Shown in pieces: positions 16,791-26,253 of a stretch of 61,224 nt of DNA (positions within the stretch are counted from its first letter, which is position 1; every line of letters begins with the position of its first letter). The notes under the pieces are model-generated. The model ran no database searches, was not told the DNA's origin, and saw only the letters and a list, made by a program, of their open reading frames with translations. The position numbers were made by a program, and so were the translations under genes. Source of the DNA: Alphaproteobacteria bacterium (GTDB lineage Bacteria; Pseudomonadota; Alphaproteobacteria; Ferrovibrionales; Ferrovibrionaceae); assembly GCA_026126165.1 (NCBI GenBank), contig JAHCJR010000008.1, positions 1-61,224 on the forward strand, read 5' to 3'.

Positions 16791-18302
16791 GTGGAAGCGA
16801 TGGCTGGCATCCTCGGCGGCCTGGCCCATGCCGCGCTGCCGGCGAACCTGCTCTTCTGCTTCATCGGCGTGGCGCTTGGAACGGCGGTCGGCGTGCTGCC
16901 CGGCATCGGGCCGACGGCGACCATCTCGCTGCTGTTGCCCATCACCTTCCATATGGAGCCGGCGAGCGCCGTCATCATGCTGGGCGGCATCTATTACGGT
17001 GCCATGTATGGCGGCTCCATAACCTCGATCCTGATCCGGGTGCCGGGCGAAGCCTCGACGGTGATCACCTGCATCGATGGCTACGAGATGGCGCGTCGCG
17101 GCAGGGCAGGACCGGCGCTTGGCATGGCCGCGTTTTCCTCATTCATCGCCGGGCTGATCGCGGTTCTCGGCATGATGATCGTCGGTCCCGTCCTGGCCCG
17201 TGCGGCCTATCATTTCGGACCCGTCGAGATCGCGGCGCTTGTCGTGCTCGGGCTGGTCATGGTGGTGATGATCTCGAGCGCGTCCTCGCTCAGGGCCATG
17301 GCCATGATCGCGCTCGGCCTGTTGCTCTCCACCATCGGCCAGGACTTCGTCACCGGCGAGGAGCGCTTCACCTTCGGCATCGCCACGCTGACGGACGGGC
17401 TTGGCCTCGCGGTGATTGCCATCGGCCTGTTCGGCGTCTCCGAGATCCTGATGCTGGCCGGCCAGAGGGAAGAAGATCGCGCGGTCATTCAGTCGCCCCG
17501 CCGCCTGCGCGAGCTGCTGCCGAACCGGGAAGACTGGTCGCGTTCGGGATGGCCGATCCTGCGCGGCTCCTTCCTCGGCTTCTTTCTCGGCCTGCTTCCC
17601 GGCGCGGGCGCGCTGGTTTCGACCTTCGCCTCCTACGTTCTGGAAAAGAAGCTGGCGCGCCAGCCCGAAAGGTTCGGGCGTGGCGCGATCGAGGGGCTGT
17701 CCGGGCCCGAGGCATCGAACAATGCGGCCGCGCAAAGCGCGTTCGTGCCGCTGCTCAGCCTCGGCATCCCGCCAAACGCGGTCATGGGCGTGGTGCTCGG
17801 CGCGCTGATGATCCAGGGAATCGCACCAGGGCCGCGGCTTGCTACCGACCACCCCGACATCTTCTGGGGCGTCATCGCCAGCATGCTGTTCGGCAATATC
17901 ATGCTCGTTATCCTGAACGTGCCGATGGTGCGGCTGTTCGTGTCGCTGCTGCGCGTGCCGACGCGGATCCTGGCGCCATGCATCCTGCTCTTCTGCGCGG
18001 TCGGCGCCTACAGCATCAACAACAACATGGTCGATGTCGCGGTCGCGATGATCTGCGGCGTCCTTGGTTACGTGCTGCGGCGCACGGGCTTCGATCCGGT
18101 GCCGCTGCTCATCGCGTTCGTATTGGGCGGCATCCTCGAAAAATCCGTTCGGCAGGCGCTGCTGATCGGCTATGGCAGCCCGTATGTGTTCGTGGAGAGG
18201 CCAATTGCCCTCTCCCTTCTCGTCGTGGCGGTGCTCCTGCTTCTTCTTCCGCTGGCGCGCCAGATTCTCGCCGTCGTTCAGCCACGATCCCAGTCAACCT
18301 GA
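16791..18302 (+). CDS. tctA: Tripartite tricarboxylate transporter large permease (TctA-like)
   Basis: 503 aa with about twelve hydrophobic segments. It carries the TctA signatures GVLPGIGPTATISLLLPITF near residue 40, YYGAMYGGSITSIL, a second repeat LGLLPGAGALVSTFASY and EGLSGPEASNNAAAQSAFVPLLSLGIPPNAV. Start is either GTG at 16791 or ATG at 16800; GTG is kept because it is nearest the tctB stop. Couples solute uptake to an ion gradient. The binding protein follows directly. Confidence 0.93.
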   Translation: MEAMAGILGGLAHAALPANLLFCFIGVALGTAVGVLPGIGPTATISLLLPITFHMEPASAVIMLGGIYYGAMYGGSITSILIRVPGEASTVITCIDGYEMARRGRAGPALGMAAFSSFIAGLIAVLGMMIVGPVLARAAYHFGPVEIAALVVLGLVMVVMISSASSLRAMAMIALGLLLSTIGQDFVTGEERFTFGIATLTDGLGLAVIAIGLFGVSEILMLAGQREEDRAVIQSPRRLRELLPNREDWSRSGWPILRGSFLGFFLGLLPGAGALVSTFASYVLEKKLARQPERFGRGAIEGLSGPEASNNAAAQSAFVPLLSLGIPPNAVMGVVLGALMIQGIAPGPRLATDHPDIFWGVIASMLFGNIMLVILNVPMVRLFVSLLRVPTRILAPCILLFCAVGAYSINNNMVDVAVAMICGVLGYVLRRTGFDPVPLLIAFVLGGILEKSVRQALLIGYGSPYVFVERPIALSLLVVAVLLLLLPLARQILAVVQPRSQST

Positions 18303-18318
18303 AACAGGAGAGAAAGAA

Positions 18319-19290
18319 ATGAATATCCGCCACGTCGTATCCGGGAGTCTCGCCATCGTCACGGCGCTTCTCGCCGCCACTTCTCTCGCCCAGGCGCAGG
18401 CCGGCTATCCGAACAAGGCCATCAAGCTGGTCGTGCCGTACAATCCGGGCGGCAGCAGCGATCTGACCACGCGCTTCATCGCCGACATGGCCAAGGACAT
18501 ACTGGGCCAGCCCGTGGTCGTGGAGAACCGGCCCGGCGCGGGCGGAACCATCGGCATCGGCTCGGTCGCAAGCTCCGCGCCGGATGGCTATACCTTCTCC
18601 CAGATCACGGCCAGTCCGATCATCGTCCGCCCGCATGTCGCCAATGTCCCCTATGATCCGCGCAAGGACCTGACCTTTCTCGGCCGCTACATGGTGACCC
18701 ATGCACCCTTTGCGGTGAAGGCGGATAGTCCCTTCAAGACGATCCAGGACGCGCTGTCTTTCGCCAAGAGCAATCCCGGCAAGCTGCGCTGGGCGGTTGG
18801 CGCGCCGCAGGGCGGCCCGCATCTGGCAACCGAGGCCATGCTGCGCGCGGCCGGCGCGCAGGCAACCCTGGTGCCGGTCAATGGCGGCGCGGAGGCTCTG
18901 CTCGCGCTCATGGGCGGCTCGATCGAGGCGGTCGTGGTCGATGATTACGCAAGGCCGCTCAGGGATGGCGAAATCCGCCTGCTCGCCGAATCCGGACCGG
19001 TCAAGGTCAAGGGCGCGCCCAACGTGCCGACCTACCGGGAGCTTGGCTATCCCCTGAGCCCGACCATCTTCTACGGCCTGGTGGGCCCGGCGGGTCTGCC
19101 TTCGGAGGTCGTCGCCAAGTGGAACGCGACCCTCAAGCAGATCGTGGAGAGCGACAAGTTCCGCGAACTCACCGATCGCATCAATGCCACGCCGTTCTAC
19201 GGCAACTCGGCCGATTTCACGGCTCAGGTGAAGCAGGACTACGAGCAGATGGGCAAGGCCCTGGCCGACCTCGGCCTGGCCAAGAAGTAA
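18319..19290 (+). CDS. TctC/Bug-type periplasmic solute-binding protein
   Basis: 323 aa receptor of the tripartite tricarboxylate transporter family. Sec signal peptide at residues 1-27 (cleavage after SLAQAQA), then the Bug family start YPNKAIKLVVPYNPGGSSD, VVVENRPGAGGTIG, ASSAPDGYTF and a C-terminal LPSEVVAKWNATLKQI. The ATG at 18319 has GGAGAG upstream. Bug proteins bind small carboxylates or amides; the operon suggests a cyclic amide, hydantoin or amino-acid derivative, which is inference. Confidence 0.93.
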   Translation: MNIRHVVSGSLAIVTALLAATSLAQAQAGYPNKAIKLVVPYNPGGSSDLTTRFIADMAKDILGQPVVVENRPGAGGTIGIGSVASSAPDGYTFSQITASPIIVRPHVANVPYDPRKDLTFLGRYMVTHAPFAVKADSPFKTIQDALSFAKSNPGKLRWAVGAPQGGPHLATEAMLRAAGAQATLVPVNGGAEALLALMGGSIEAVVVDDYARPLRDGEIRLLAESGPVKVKGAPNVPTYRELGYPLSPTIFYGLVGPAGLPSEVVAKWNATLKQIVESDKFRELTDRINATPFYGNSADFTAQVKQDYEQMGKALADLGLAKK

Positions 19291-19300
19291 GAGGCGATAG

Positions 19301-20236
19301 GTGTCCGCTCCCGCATATCTGTCCATGAATGGCCGGCTGGTGCCTTACGCCGAGGCGAGGGTGCATGTCCTTGCCCCGGCGATCACCTACGGCGCTACGG
19401 TCTTCGAGGGAATCCGTGGTTATTGGAGCAAACACTACGACGACTGCCTGCTGTTCCGGCTCGACGAGCATCTGGAGCGCCTGGCCTTCTCCATGAAGGT
19501 CATGCGTTTCCAGACCGATCTCGAGCCGAAGACGATCCGGGCCTGGATCCGCGAACTGGTTCGCGCGAATGGGCAGAAGGACGAGGTGCACATACGGGCG
19601 CTGGCCTACGTCTCCGAGGGGCCGAACATGTTCACCACCGCGCCGATCGAGTTGGCCATCGCATCGCTCGCCCGCCCCGGACGCAGCATCGGACAGGGCG
19701 GCGTGCGGGCCACCATCTCCAACTGGCGGCGCATTTCCGACGATGCCATGCCGCCGCGCGTGAAGTGCGCCTCCAATTACCAGAACGGCCGTCTGGCGAG
19801 CCTGCAGGCAAAGCATGATGGCTACGACACGCCGATCCTGCTTTCTTCCTCCGGGCACGTGGCGGAGGCGCCCGGTTCCTGCGTGTTCCTGCGCCGCGGC
19901 AATCGCCTGGTGACGCCGGGTGTTACCTCGGACATCCTCGAAAGCATCACCCGCGACAGCGTGCTCGAGATCGCCCGCCAGCGTTGCCGCGTCCCGGTGG
20001 AGGAGCGTGACGTGGACCGCAGCGAGCTCTACATGGCCGACGAGGTGTTCCTCTGCGGCACCGCCAGCGAGATCGTACCCGTCTCGGAGATCGACGGATT
20101 CCGCGTCGGGAACGGCGGCGTGGGCGAGCTGACGCGGGAGATCGCCACGCTCTATGGCCGCCTGGTTCGCGGCGAGCTCGGCTATCCGGAATGGTTCGCG
20201 CCGGTCTATCGCGACAGCCTCGGGGTTCCGGCATGA
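19301..20236 (+). CDS. Class IV PLP aminotransferase (branched-chain aminotransferase-like)
   Basis: 311 aa fold-type IV aminotransferase. Visible landmarks: AITYGATVFEGIRGYWS near residue 30-45, the PLP-lysine region RVKCASNYQNGRLASLQAK around 150-165, SGHVAEAPGSCVFL around 185 and SDILESITRDSVLEIA around 210. The usual GxNYxNS after the lysine is ASNYQNG here and the usual VAEGxGENIF is VAEAPGSCVF, so substrate specificity may differ from IlvE. GTG start 10 bases after the binding-protein stop. Overlaps hyuB by ATGA. Probably deaminates an amino acid released by the hydantoinase. Confidence 0.87.
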   Translation: MSAPAYLSMNGRLVPYAEARVHVLAPAITYGATVFEGIRGYWSKHYDDCLLFRLDEHLERLAFSMKVMRFQTDLEPKTIRAWIRELVRANGQKDEVHIRALAYVSEGPNMFTTAPIELAIASLARPGRSIGQGGVRATISNWRRISDDAMPPRVKCASNYQNGRLASLQAKHDGYDTPILLSSSGHVAEAPGSCVFLRRGNRLVTPGVTSDILESITRDSVLEIARQRCRVPVEERDVDRSELYMADEVFLCGTASEIVPVSEIDGFRVGNGGVGELTREIATLYGRLVRGELGYPEWFAPVYRDSLGVPA

Positions 20237-21876
20237 GTACCAGGCTCGATACGGTCCAGCTCGGCATCCTTTGGCGGCGCATGTGCGGGCTGATGGACGA
20301 AGTGGCCGAGACCTTCATCCGCACGTCTTTCTCTTCCGTCGTGCGGGAGAATGGCGACATGGCCATGGCGCTCATGGACACACAGGGGCGGCAGTTCGTG
20401 CAATCGACGCGCAGCGTTCCGTCCTTCATCGGCACCATGCCGCGCACGCTGGCGGCCATGCTTGCAAAGTTCCCGCCCGAAAGCCTCGCGCCGGGCGACG
20501 TGCTGATCACCAACGACGCCTGGCTCGGGTCGGGGCACCTGAACGATGTGACCATGATCCGCCCGTTATTCCGGCCGCGGGGGATCATCGGCTATGTGGG
20601 CAGTGTCTTCCACACCGTCGATATCGGCGGCGCACCCTCGCCGCATGCGCGGGACTGCTTCGAGGAAGGGATGTGCATTCCGGTCGCCAAGGTGATGGAG
20701 GAGGGGCGGGAGAACCGCCTTCTCTTCGACATGCTCGCGGAGAACCTGCGCGAGCCCGCGGAAACCATCGGCGATCTCCGCGCGCAGTTCGCCGCCTACG
20801 ATGCCACGGTCGAGCGGGTGGAACGGCTGCTGCGCGAGGAAGGCTTCGAGACGCTGGACGAGATCACGGGTGAGATTCTGGACCGCTCCGAGCGCTCCAT
20901 GCGGGCGGCGATCGAGCGCCTGCCCGATGGTCGGTATGCCGACGAGCTTCTGAGCGATGGCTTCGAAGAGCCGCTTCGCATCCGCGCCGAGATCGAAATC
21001 GCCGGTTCGGATATCCGCGTCGACTTCTCCGGCACCTCTCCGCAGATCGACAAGGCGGTGAACTCGGTGATGAACTTCACCTATGCCTATACCGCCTATG
21101 CGCTGAAATGCGTTCTCGACCCGATGACGCCCAACAATTCCGGCTCGCTGCGCCCGATCAGCGTCACGGCGCCCGAGGGAACCATCGTCAACGCGACCCG
21201 TCCGGCGCCGGTCTGGGCCCGGCATCTGACCGGCCACTATCTGCCGTTCGTGGTGCTGGGTGCGCTCTCCCGGATCATGCCCGACAGGGTCATCGCCGAC
21301 AGTGGCGCGCCCGGCTGGAGTGTCTACTTCAAAGGGGTGGAGCCTAAGACCAGGCGGCGGTTCGTGCGGATGTATTTCATGACCGGCGGCTACGGCGCGC
21401 GCCCGGGAAGCGACGGCCCTTCCTGTCTCGCCTTTCCGACCAACGTCTCGAACACGCCGGTCGAGGCCTTCGAGACGACCACGCCGATGCTGGTGACAAG
21501 AAAGGAACTGATCCCCGATTCCGGCGGCGCCGGCAGGCAGCGGGGCGGCCTGGGACAGCGTATCTCGTTCCGCTCGGAATCCGACGATCCGATCGTCATG
21601 ACCATCCGGCACGAACGGGTGAAGAATCCGCCGCGCGGACTGCTCGGCGGCAAGCCGGGCCGGCCGGGCCGCGACCTCATGAACGGCAAGGTCATACCCG
21701 CCAAGACCATCCAGTCGCTCGCACGCGGCGACGAGGTGACGTTCGAGACGCCTGGCGGCGGCGGCCTCTTTCCGCCCGAGACGCGGGCCCCCCGCGCGGT
21801 CGAGAGAGACCTGCGACTGGGTCTGGCCGGTCCGGCACCGGGGCGCGGGGAGGGGGGTCGCAGGAATGTCGGGTGA
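20233..21876 (+). CDS. hyuB: Hydantoinase / oxoprolinase subunit B (HyuB)
   Basis: 547 aa, typical HyuB length. Family motifs include MDEVAETFIRTSFSSVVRENGD near the start, ALMDTQGRQFVQ, DVLITNDAW, LNDVTMIRPLF, a VDFSGTSPQ block around residue 275, SVMNFTYAYTAYALKC and the C-terminal PDSGGAGRQRGGLGQ. Works with HyuA to hydrolyse a cyclic amide (hydantoin, N-methylhydantoin or 5-oxoproline), usually with ATP. Overlaps the aminotransferase (ATGA) and hyuA (11 bases), so the pair is co-translated. Cytoplasmic. Confidence 0.92.
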   Translation: MSTRLDTVQLGILWRRMCGLMDEVAETFIRTSFSSVVRENGDMAMALMDTQGRQFVQSTRSVPSFIGTMPRTLAAMLAKFPPESLAPGDVLITNDAWLGSGHLNDVTMIRPLFRPRGIIGYVGSVFHTVDIGGAPSPHARDCFEEGMCIPVAKVMEEGRENRLLFDMLAENLREPAETIGDLRAQFAAYDATVERVERLLREEGFETLDEITGEILDRSERSMRAAIERLPDGRYADELLSDGFEEPLRIRAEIEIAGSDIRVDFSGTSPQIDKAVNSVMNFTYAYTAYALKCVLDPMTPNNSGSLRPISVTAPEGTIVNATRPAPVWARHLTGHYLPFVVLGALSRIMPDRVIADSGAPGWSVYFKGVEPKTRRRFVRMYFMTGGYGARPGSDGPSCLAFPTNVSNTPVEAFETTTPMLVTRKELIPDSGGAGRQRGGLGQRISFRSESDDPIVMTIRHERVKNPPRGLLGGKPGRPGRDLMNGKVIPAKTIQSLARGDEVTFETPGGGGLFPPETRAPRAVERDLRLGLAGPAPGRGEGGRRNVG

Positions 21877-23962
21877 GCGGATGCGCGTCGGCGTGGATAT
21901 CGGCGGCACGTTCACGGACCTCGCGCTTTACGAGCCGGCCAGCGGCCGTCTCTGGAAAGAGAAGGTCCTGACCACGCCGGACGACCCTTCGGAAGGCGTG
22001 CTGACGGGAATCGACCTTCTGCTCTCAAGAGCGGGCGTGGCGCCGGCCGATGTCGGCATGGTCATCCATGGCACGACGCTGGTGGCCAACGCTCTGATCG
22101 AACGCAAGGGGGCGTCGATCGCGCTGATCACCACACGCGGTTTCCGTGACGTCCTCGAGATCGGTCGCGAGATGCGCTACGACACCTACGACCTCGCAAT
22201 CGAGATGCCGCCGCCTCTCGTAGAGCGCGATCTCCGTTTCGAGGTGACGGAGCGACTTGGTCCCGATGGGAGCGTGATCGAGCCGCTTTCCCTCGATTCC
22301 CTGGGCGAGGCGCTGCGCGTCATGCGCGATCGCGGCATCCAGGCGGTTGGTATCTGCCTGCTTCATTCCTACCGCAACCCGGCGCACGAACAGGCGGTGC
22401 GGGATCATGTCAGGCGGTATCTTCCGGAAGCGGCGATCGCCGTTTCCTCCGAGGTGATCGCGGAACTTGGCGAGTATGAGAGGACCAACACCACGCTCTG
22501 CAATGCCTATGTGCAGCCGCTCTTCGACCGCTATGTGGGAGAGCTCGAGCACGGAATCCGCGAGCGTGGCCTGCCGGGCCGGCTCTATCTGATGCTTTCC
22601 GATGGCGGCACCATGCATCCGGAGGCGGCGCAGCGCTTTCCCATTCGTCTCGTCCAGTCCGGCCCGGCCGGCGGCGTGCAGGCGGCGGCGCTGATCGGGC
22701 GTCTGCTGGGCGAGGATCGGGTGCTCTGTTTCGATATGGGCGGCACGACGGCGAAGGCGTGCCTGGTCGAGGATTCGCGCCCCGTGCGGACCACGGAGTT
22801 CGAGGTGGCGCGCGTCTGGCGATTCAAGAAGGGCAGCGGCCTCCCCCTCAAGGTGCCGGTGGTCAACATGATCGAGATCGGTGCCGGCGGCGGCAGCATC
22901 GCCGGACTGGACAGTCTCGGCTTCACCCAGGTCGGTCCCGAAAGCGCCAGCTCCAGGCCCGGACCGGCCTGCTATGGGCTGGGCGGGGATCGACCGACCG
23001 TGACCGACGCCGATCTCGTGCTGGGATACCTGGCGCCGGACCGTTTCCTCGGCGGCGACATGCCGCTCGATCTCGCGGCGGCGGAGCGGGCGATCATGCG
23101 CCATGTCGGGGAGCCGGCGGGTCTCGGACTTGCCGAGGCGGCCCGGAGCATCTTCGAGACCGTCACCGAGAACATGGCGCAGGCGGCGATGATCCATGCC
23201 CTCGAGATGGGCAAGAGGCTCTCCGACTACACGATGATCGCCATTGGCGGCGCCGGGCCGGTACATGCCCTCTCGATCGCGCGGCGGCTGGGTATCCGGC
23301 GGGTGATCTGCCCGAGCGGTGCGGGCGTGGCGTCGGCTTTCGGTTTCCTGACTGCGCCCATCTCCTTCGAGTTCGTGCAGTCCGATGTCTGTCGCCTGTC
23401 GGAGCTGCGCTTCCCGAATGTCCTTGCCGCGCTTTCGTCGCTGCGCGGCCAGGGGGAGGCGCTGTTACGCGAAGCGGGCGTCGGCGCAGCGGAGACGATG
23501 GTCGAGTGTCGTTGCGCCGCCCGCTATGCGGGGCAGGGATACCAGGTCGAGTTCGAGGTGCCGCTGGCCATACTCGAGCAGGGAAGGAGCGAGGAGCTGC
23601 GGGCGCGTTTCGAAGCAGCCTACCGGGCATCCTATGGCCGGACGGAGACTTCCGGCGAGATCGAAACGGTGACCTGGCTGCTCAAGGTCCGCGGACCCGA
23701 CCCCGCCTTCCGCCTGCCCCTCGCGGAGGTTGCCGGTGGCGCGGAGGAGGCGCGCACCGGACAAAGACAAGTCTATTTTCGGGAAACATCGGGAAACGTG
23801 GAGGTGCCGGTGTACGACCGCTACCGCCTCGGGCCCGGCAGTAGCTGCACAGGTCCGGCGATCGTCGAGGAGCGGGAATCCACGCTCGTTCTGCCGCCCG
23901 GATGGCGCTTGTGCGTCGACCGCTACAACAACCTGATCGCGGAGCCGGAGCCGCAGGCATGA
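21866..23962 (+). CDS. hyuA: Hydantoinase / oxoprolinase subunit A (HyuA)
   Basis: 698 aa ASKHA-fold ATPase subunit. It starts with the phosphate-binding motif RVGVDIGGTFTDLALYE, has HGTTLVANALIERKGA around residue 70, SGPAGGVQAA around 265, the second ATP motif LCFDMGGTTAKACLV around 290 and IGAGGGSIAGLD around 340, then a swivelling C-terminal domain. HyuA supplies ATP-driven ring opening for HyuB. Overlaps hyuB and the threonine-aldolase-like gene (ATGA). The specific ring compound is unknown. Confidence 0.93.
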   Translation: MSGERMRVGVDIGGTFTDLALYEPASGRLWKEKVLTTPDDPSEGVLTGIDLLLSRAGVAPADVGMVIHGTTLVANALIERKGASIALITTRGFRDVLEIGREMRYDTYDLAIEMPPPLVERDLRFEVTERLGPDGSVIEPLSLDSLGEALRVMRDRGIQAVGICLLHSYRNPAHEQAVRDHVRRYLPEAAIAVSSEVIAELGEYERTNTTLCNAYVQPLFDRYVGELEHGIRERGLPGRLYLMLSDGGTMHPEAAQRFPIRLVQSGPAGGVQAAALIGRLLGEDRVLCFDMGGTTAKACLVEDSRPVRTTEFEVARVWRFKKGSGLPLKVPVVNMIEIGAGGGSIAGLDSLGFTQVGPESASSRPGPACYGLGGDRPTVTDADLVLGYLAPDRFLGGDMPLDLAAAERAIMRHVGEPAGLGLAEAARSIFETVTENMAQAAMIHALEMGKRLSDYTMIAIGGAGPVHALSIARRLGIRRVICPSGAGVASAFGFLTAPISFEFVQSDVCRLSELRFPNVLAALSSLRGQGEALLREAGVGAAETMVECRCAARYAGQGYQVEFEVPLAILEQGRSEELRARFEAAYRASYGRTETSGEIETVTWLLKVRGPDPAFRLPLAEVAGGAEEARTGQRQVYFRETSGNVEVPVYDRYRLGPGSSCTGPAIVEERESTLVLPPGWRLCVDRYNNLIAEPEPQA

Positions 23963-25026
23963 TCGATCTGCGCAGCGACTTTCTGTCCTCGCCGACCGCG
24001 GCCATGCTGGCGGCGATGGCGGAGGCAGCGACCGGCGAGAAAGGCTATGGCCCGCGCGATGATCCGCATCAGCGGCGACTGGAGGAACTGGCCGCCGACA
24101 TGCTGGGCAAGGAGGATGCGCTGTTCCTGCCCACCTGCATGATGGCCAACCTCCTTGCCGTGATGTGCGTGGCCGGCCGGGGCGAGGCCGTGATCCTCGA
24201 TGCCGCCAGCCATCTGCTGAATTCCGAGTCCGGCGCCATTGCGGCCATCGCAGGCGCGCTTGCCCTGGCCCTGCCATCGGAGCGGGGGCGGATCCCGCCG
24301 GCGCAGATCGCCGAAACGCTGCATCCCGGCACGCTCCAGCAGCCGCGGACGGCCATGCTGGTGCTCGAGAACACGCACAACAAGGCCGGCGGCATCGCCA
24401 ATGGCGCCGACTATTATGCCGAGGCGCGCGCCGTCGCCGGCTCTTGCTGGATGCATCTCGATGGCTCGCGCATCTTCAATGCGGCGGTTGCGCTGGACTG
24501 CGGGGCGCGCGATCTGGCGCGGTCCTTCGAGAGCGTCGCCTTCAGCCTCAACAAGGGACTGGCCGCACCGGCCGGGGCGATTTTGGCCGGTCCGGCCTCG
24601 TTCATCGGCGAAGCGACGCGGCTGCGCCAGCAACTCGGCGGCGGATGGCGACCGGTCGGGATGCTGGCGGCGGCGGGCTTCGTCGCACTGCGGACCATGG
24701 TTGGTCGGCTTGCCGACGATCATGCACGCGCGCGGCGCATTGCCGAGGTGCTGGCCGGCTGCGCGGGTGTCGACATCGACGTTTCCAGCGTCCAGACCAA
24801 CATCGTGCGCGGACGCCTGCGGCACGAACGCCTCGATGCCGAGGCGTTCCGATCGGAACTGGAGGCCCGCGGCATCCGCATCCAGATCGCGGCGGATGGC
24901 GCCTTCCGGCTCGTCACCTATCATGACATCGACGACGACATGACCGGAGAGGTCTGCGCGAGCCTGCGCGGCATTCTCGGACCGGCGGAAAATTCAGGAA
25001 CCAAGCACCGAGGTGAAGGAAGATGA
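23959..25026 (+). CDS. Threonine aldolase-like PLP enzyme (GLY1 family)
   Basis: 355 aa fold-type I PLP enzyme. Starts with IDLRSDFLSSPTAAMLAAMAEA, has the family block GYGPRDDPHQRRLEELAADMLGKEDALFLPT at about residues 29-59, the LENTHNKAGG motif around 135-144, the PLP Asp/His region WMHLDGSRIFNAA and the Schiff-base lysine in SFSLNKGLAAPAGA near 197. These enzymes cleave beta-hydroxy-alpha-amino acids to glycine plus an aldehyde, but relatives include other beta-eliminating lyases. ATGA-coupled to both neighbours, so it likely acts on the product of hydantoinase or aminotransferase. Confidence 0.88.
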   Translation: MIDLRSDFLSSPTAAMLAAMAEAATGEKGYGPRDDPHQRRLEELAADMLGKEDALFLPTCMMANLLAVMCVAGRGEAVILDAASHLLNSESGAIAAIAGALALALPSERGRIPPAQIAETLHPGTLQQPRTAMLVLENTHNKAGGIANGADYYAEARAVAGSCWMHLDGSRIFNAAVALDCGARDLARSFESVAFSLNKGLAAPAGAILAGPASFIGEATRLRQQLGGGWRPVGMLAAAGFVALRTMVGRLADDHARARRIAEVLAGCAGVDIDVSSVQTNIVRGRLRHERLDAEAFRSELEARGIRIQIAADGAFRLVTYHDIDDDMTGEVCASLRGILGPAENSGTKHRGEGR

Positions 25027-25403
25027 CCAGGCGCGATCGGGGCCGCCGGATCATGCGGCAGACCCTGGGCAACGAATACTGCGACGCCCGCGACCAAACG
25101 ACGAACGAGTTCAACGCACCGCTGCGCCAGCTCTCCGAAGAGGCGGCCTACGGTTATGTCTGGGCCCGCGAAGGCCTCGATGCGCGCACGCGCAGCCTGC
25201 TCTGTCTCGGCATACTGACCGCGCTCAATCGCCCGCACGAGCTGCGCATCCATTTGCAGGGCGCGCTCAACAACGGCTGCACGGTCGAGGAGATCCGCGA
25301 GACACTGCTGCAATCCGCCATCTATTGCGGCGTGCCGGCAGCCGTCGACAGCTTCCGCATCGCCGAGGAAGTCTTGCGCGAGGCCGACAAGCTGCCTCGC
25401 TGA
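25023..25403 (+). CDS. Carboxymuconolactone decarboxylase family protein
   Basis: 126 aa, the size of a single CMD domain. Core reads GLDARTRSLLCLGILTALNR then ELRIHLQGALNNGCTVEEIRETLLQSAIYCGVPAAVDSFR, which is closer to PcaC-type 4-carboxymuconolactone decarboxylases than to AhpD peroxidases; the AhpD CxxC pair is absent. Starts inside the end of the aldolase gene (ATGA). Last gene of the tctB operon. It may decarboxylate or isomerise a small cyclic intermediate. Confidence 0.85.
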   Translation: MTRRDRGRRIMRQTLGNEYCDARDQTTNEFNAPLRQLSEEAAYGYVWAREGLDARTRSLLCLGILTALNRPHELRIHLQGALNNGCTVEEIRETLLQSAIYCGVPAAVDSFRIAEEVLREADKLPR

Positions 25404-25451
25404 GATGCCGTTCCGCCCGCGACGAATTGACAGCGCCCGCCGGCCTGATAT

Positions 25452-25468
25452 GTTATTCAATGCATAAC
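25452..25468. promoter_or_regulatory. Shared operator of region 3, GTTA-N9-TAAC
   Basis: TGTTATTCAATGCATAACAA: inverted GTTA (25452-25455) and TAAC (25465-25468) arms, the symmetric T/A next to each arm also matching. It lies 48 bases upstream of the SDR start at 25517. Equivalent elements occur at 32015, 33397, 40431 and 42732. Regulator inferred only. Confidence 0.55.
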
Positions 25469-25516
25469 AATTAGCGGGACGATGCGGACGTCCCGAACGG
25501 ACCAGGAGAATCACGA

Positions 25517-26245
25517 ATGCTCGAGGGGCGGCGGGTCGTCGTCGTTGGCGGGAGTGCCGGTATCGGCCATGCGGTGGCGCAGGCGGCGCGCGCCGCCGGG
25601 GCCGAGATCGCGATCGTCGGCCGCGATACAGGGACGCTTTCCCGTGCCGTTGCGGCGCTCGGCGGCGGGACGCGTGGCGAGGCGGCCGATGCGCGGGATC
25701 CGGCGGCGATCGCGACGGCACTGGCAAGGATCGGACGCTTCGATCACCTTGTCGTCACGGCCTCGGCCTCCGCCGCCCGCCTCGGCGTGGCGAAGCCGAT
25801 GGCCGAGATGCCGAAGGCGGCGGCGGAGAGCTTCTTCGCCGGCAAGTTCTGGGCGCAGTACCATGCCGCGCAGGCCGCCCTTCCGCTGCTATCGGCAGAT
25901 GGTTCCATCACCTTCACCTCCGGCGTGGCCTCGCGCAAGGGATTGCCGAACCACACGGTGCTTGCCGCCAGCAACGCCGCCGTCGATGCGATGGCGCGCC
26001 AGCTCGCCCGCGAGATCGCGCCGGTCCGGGTCAACGTGGTTTCCCCTGGCCTGACTGATACGCGCGCCTACGATCACCTGGCGGAGGAGGAGAAGAAGGC
26101 TTTCTTCGCGCATGTCACGGGGCGCCTGCCGATCGCGCGGGCCGCGAGCGCGGCCGAGATTGCGCAAGGCTATATCTTCGCCATGACCGCGACCTATCTT
26201 ACCGGCGCGGTTCTCGATCTCGATGGCGGACTTCTGGTGACCTGA
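25517..26245 (+). CDS. SDR family protein with atypical active site
   Basis: 242 aa Rossmann protein. The nucleotide motif is VVVVGGSAGIGHAVAQ at the N-terminus, and the C-terminal GAVLDLDGGLL closes a classical SDR fold. The usual SDR catalytic Tyr-x-x-x-Lys is replaced: the aligned stretch VLAASNAAV puts Leu149 and Asn153 at those places, while a Ser in TFTSG is kept. It closely resembles the protein at 40492-41223 (shared LAA-NAA, LARE-APVRVNV-SPGL). Such SDRs may use another mechanism or bind ligand without redox. First gene of a two-gene unit behind a GTTA-N9-TAAC site. Confidence 0.87.
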   Translation: MLEGRRVVVVGGSAGIGHAVAQAARAAGAEIAIVGRDTGTLSRAVAALGGGTRGEAADARDPAAIATALARIGRFDHLVVTASASAARLGVAKPMAEMPKAAAESFFAGKFWAQYHAAQAALPLLSADGSITFTSGVASRKGLPNHTVLAASNAAVDAMARQLAREIAPVRVNVVSPGLTDTRAYDHLAEEEKKAFFAHVTGRLPIARAASAAEIAQGYIFAMTATYLTGAVLDLDGGLLVT

Positions 26246-26253
26246 GCGACGGG

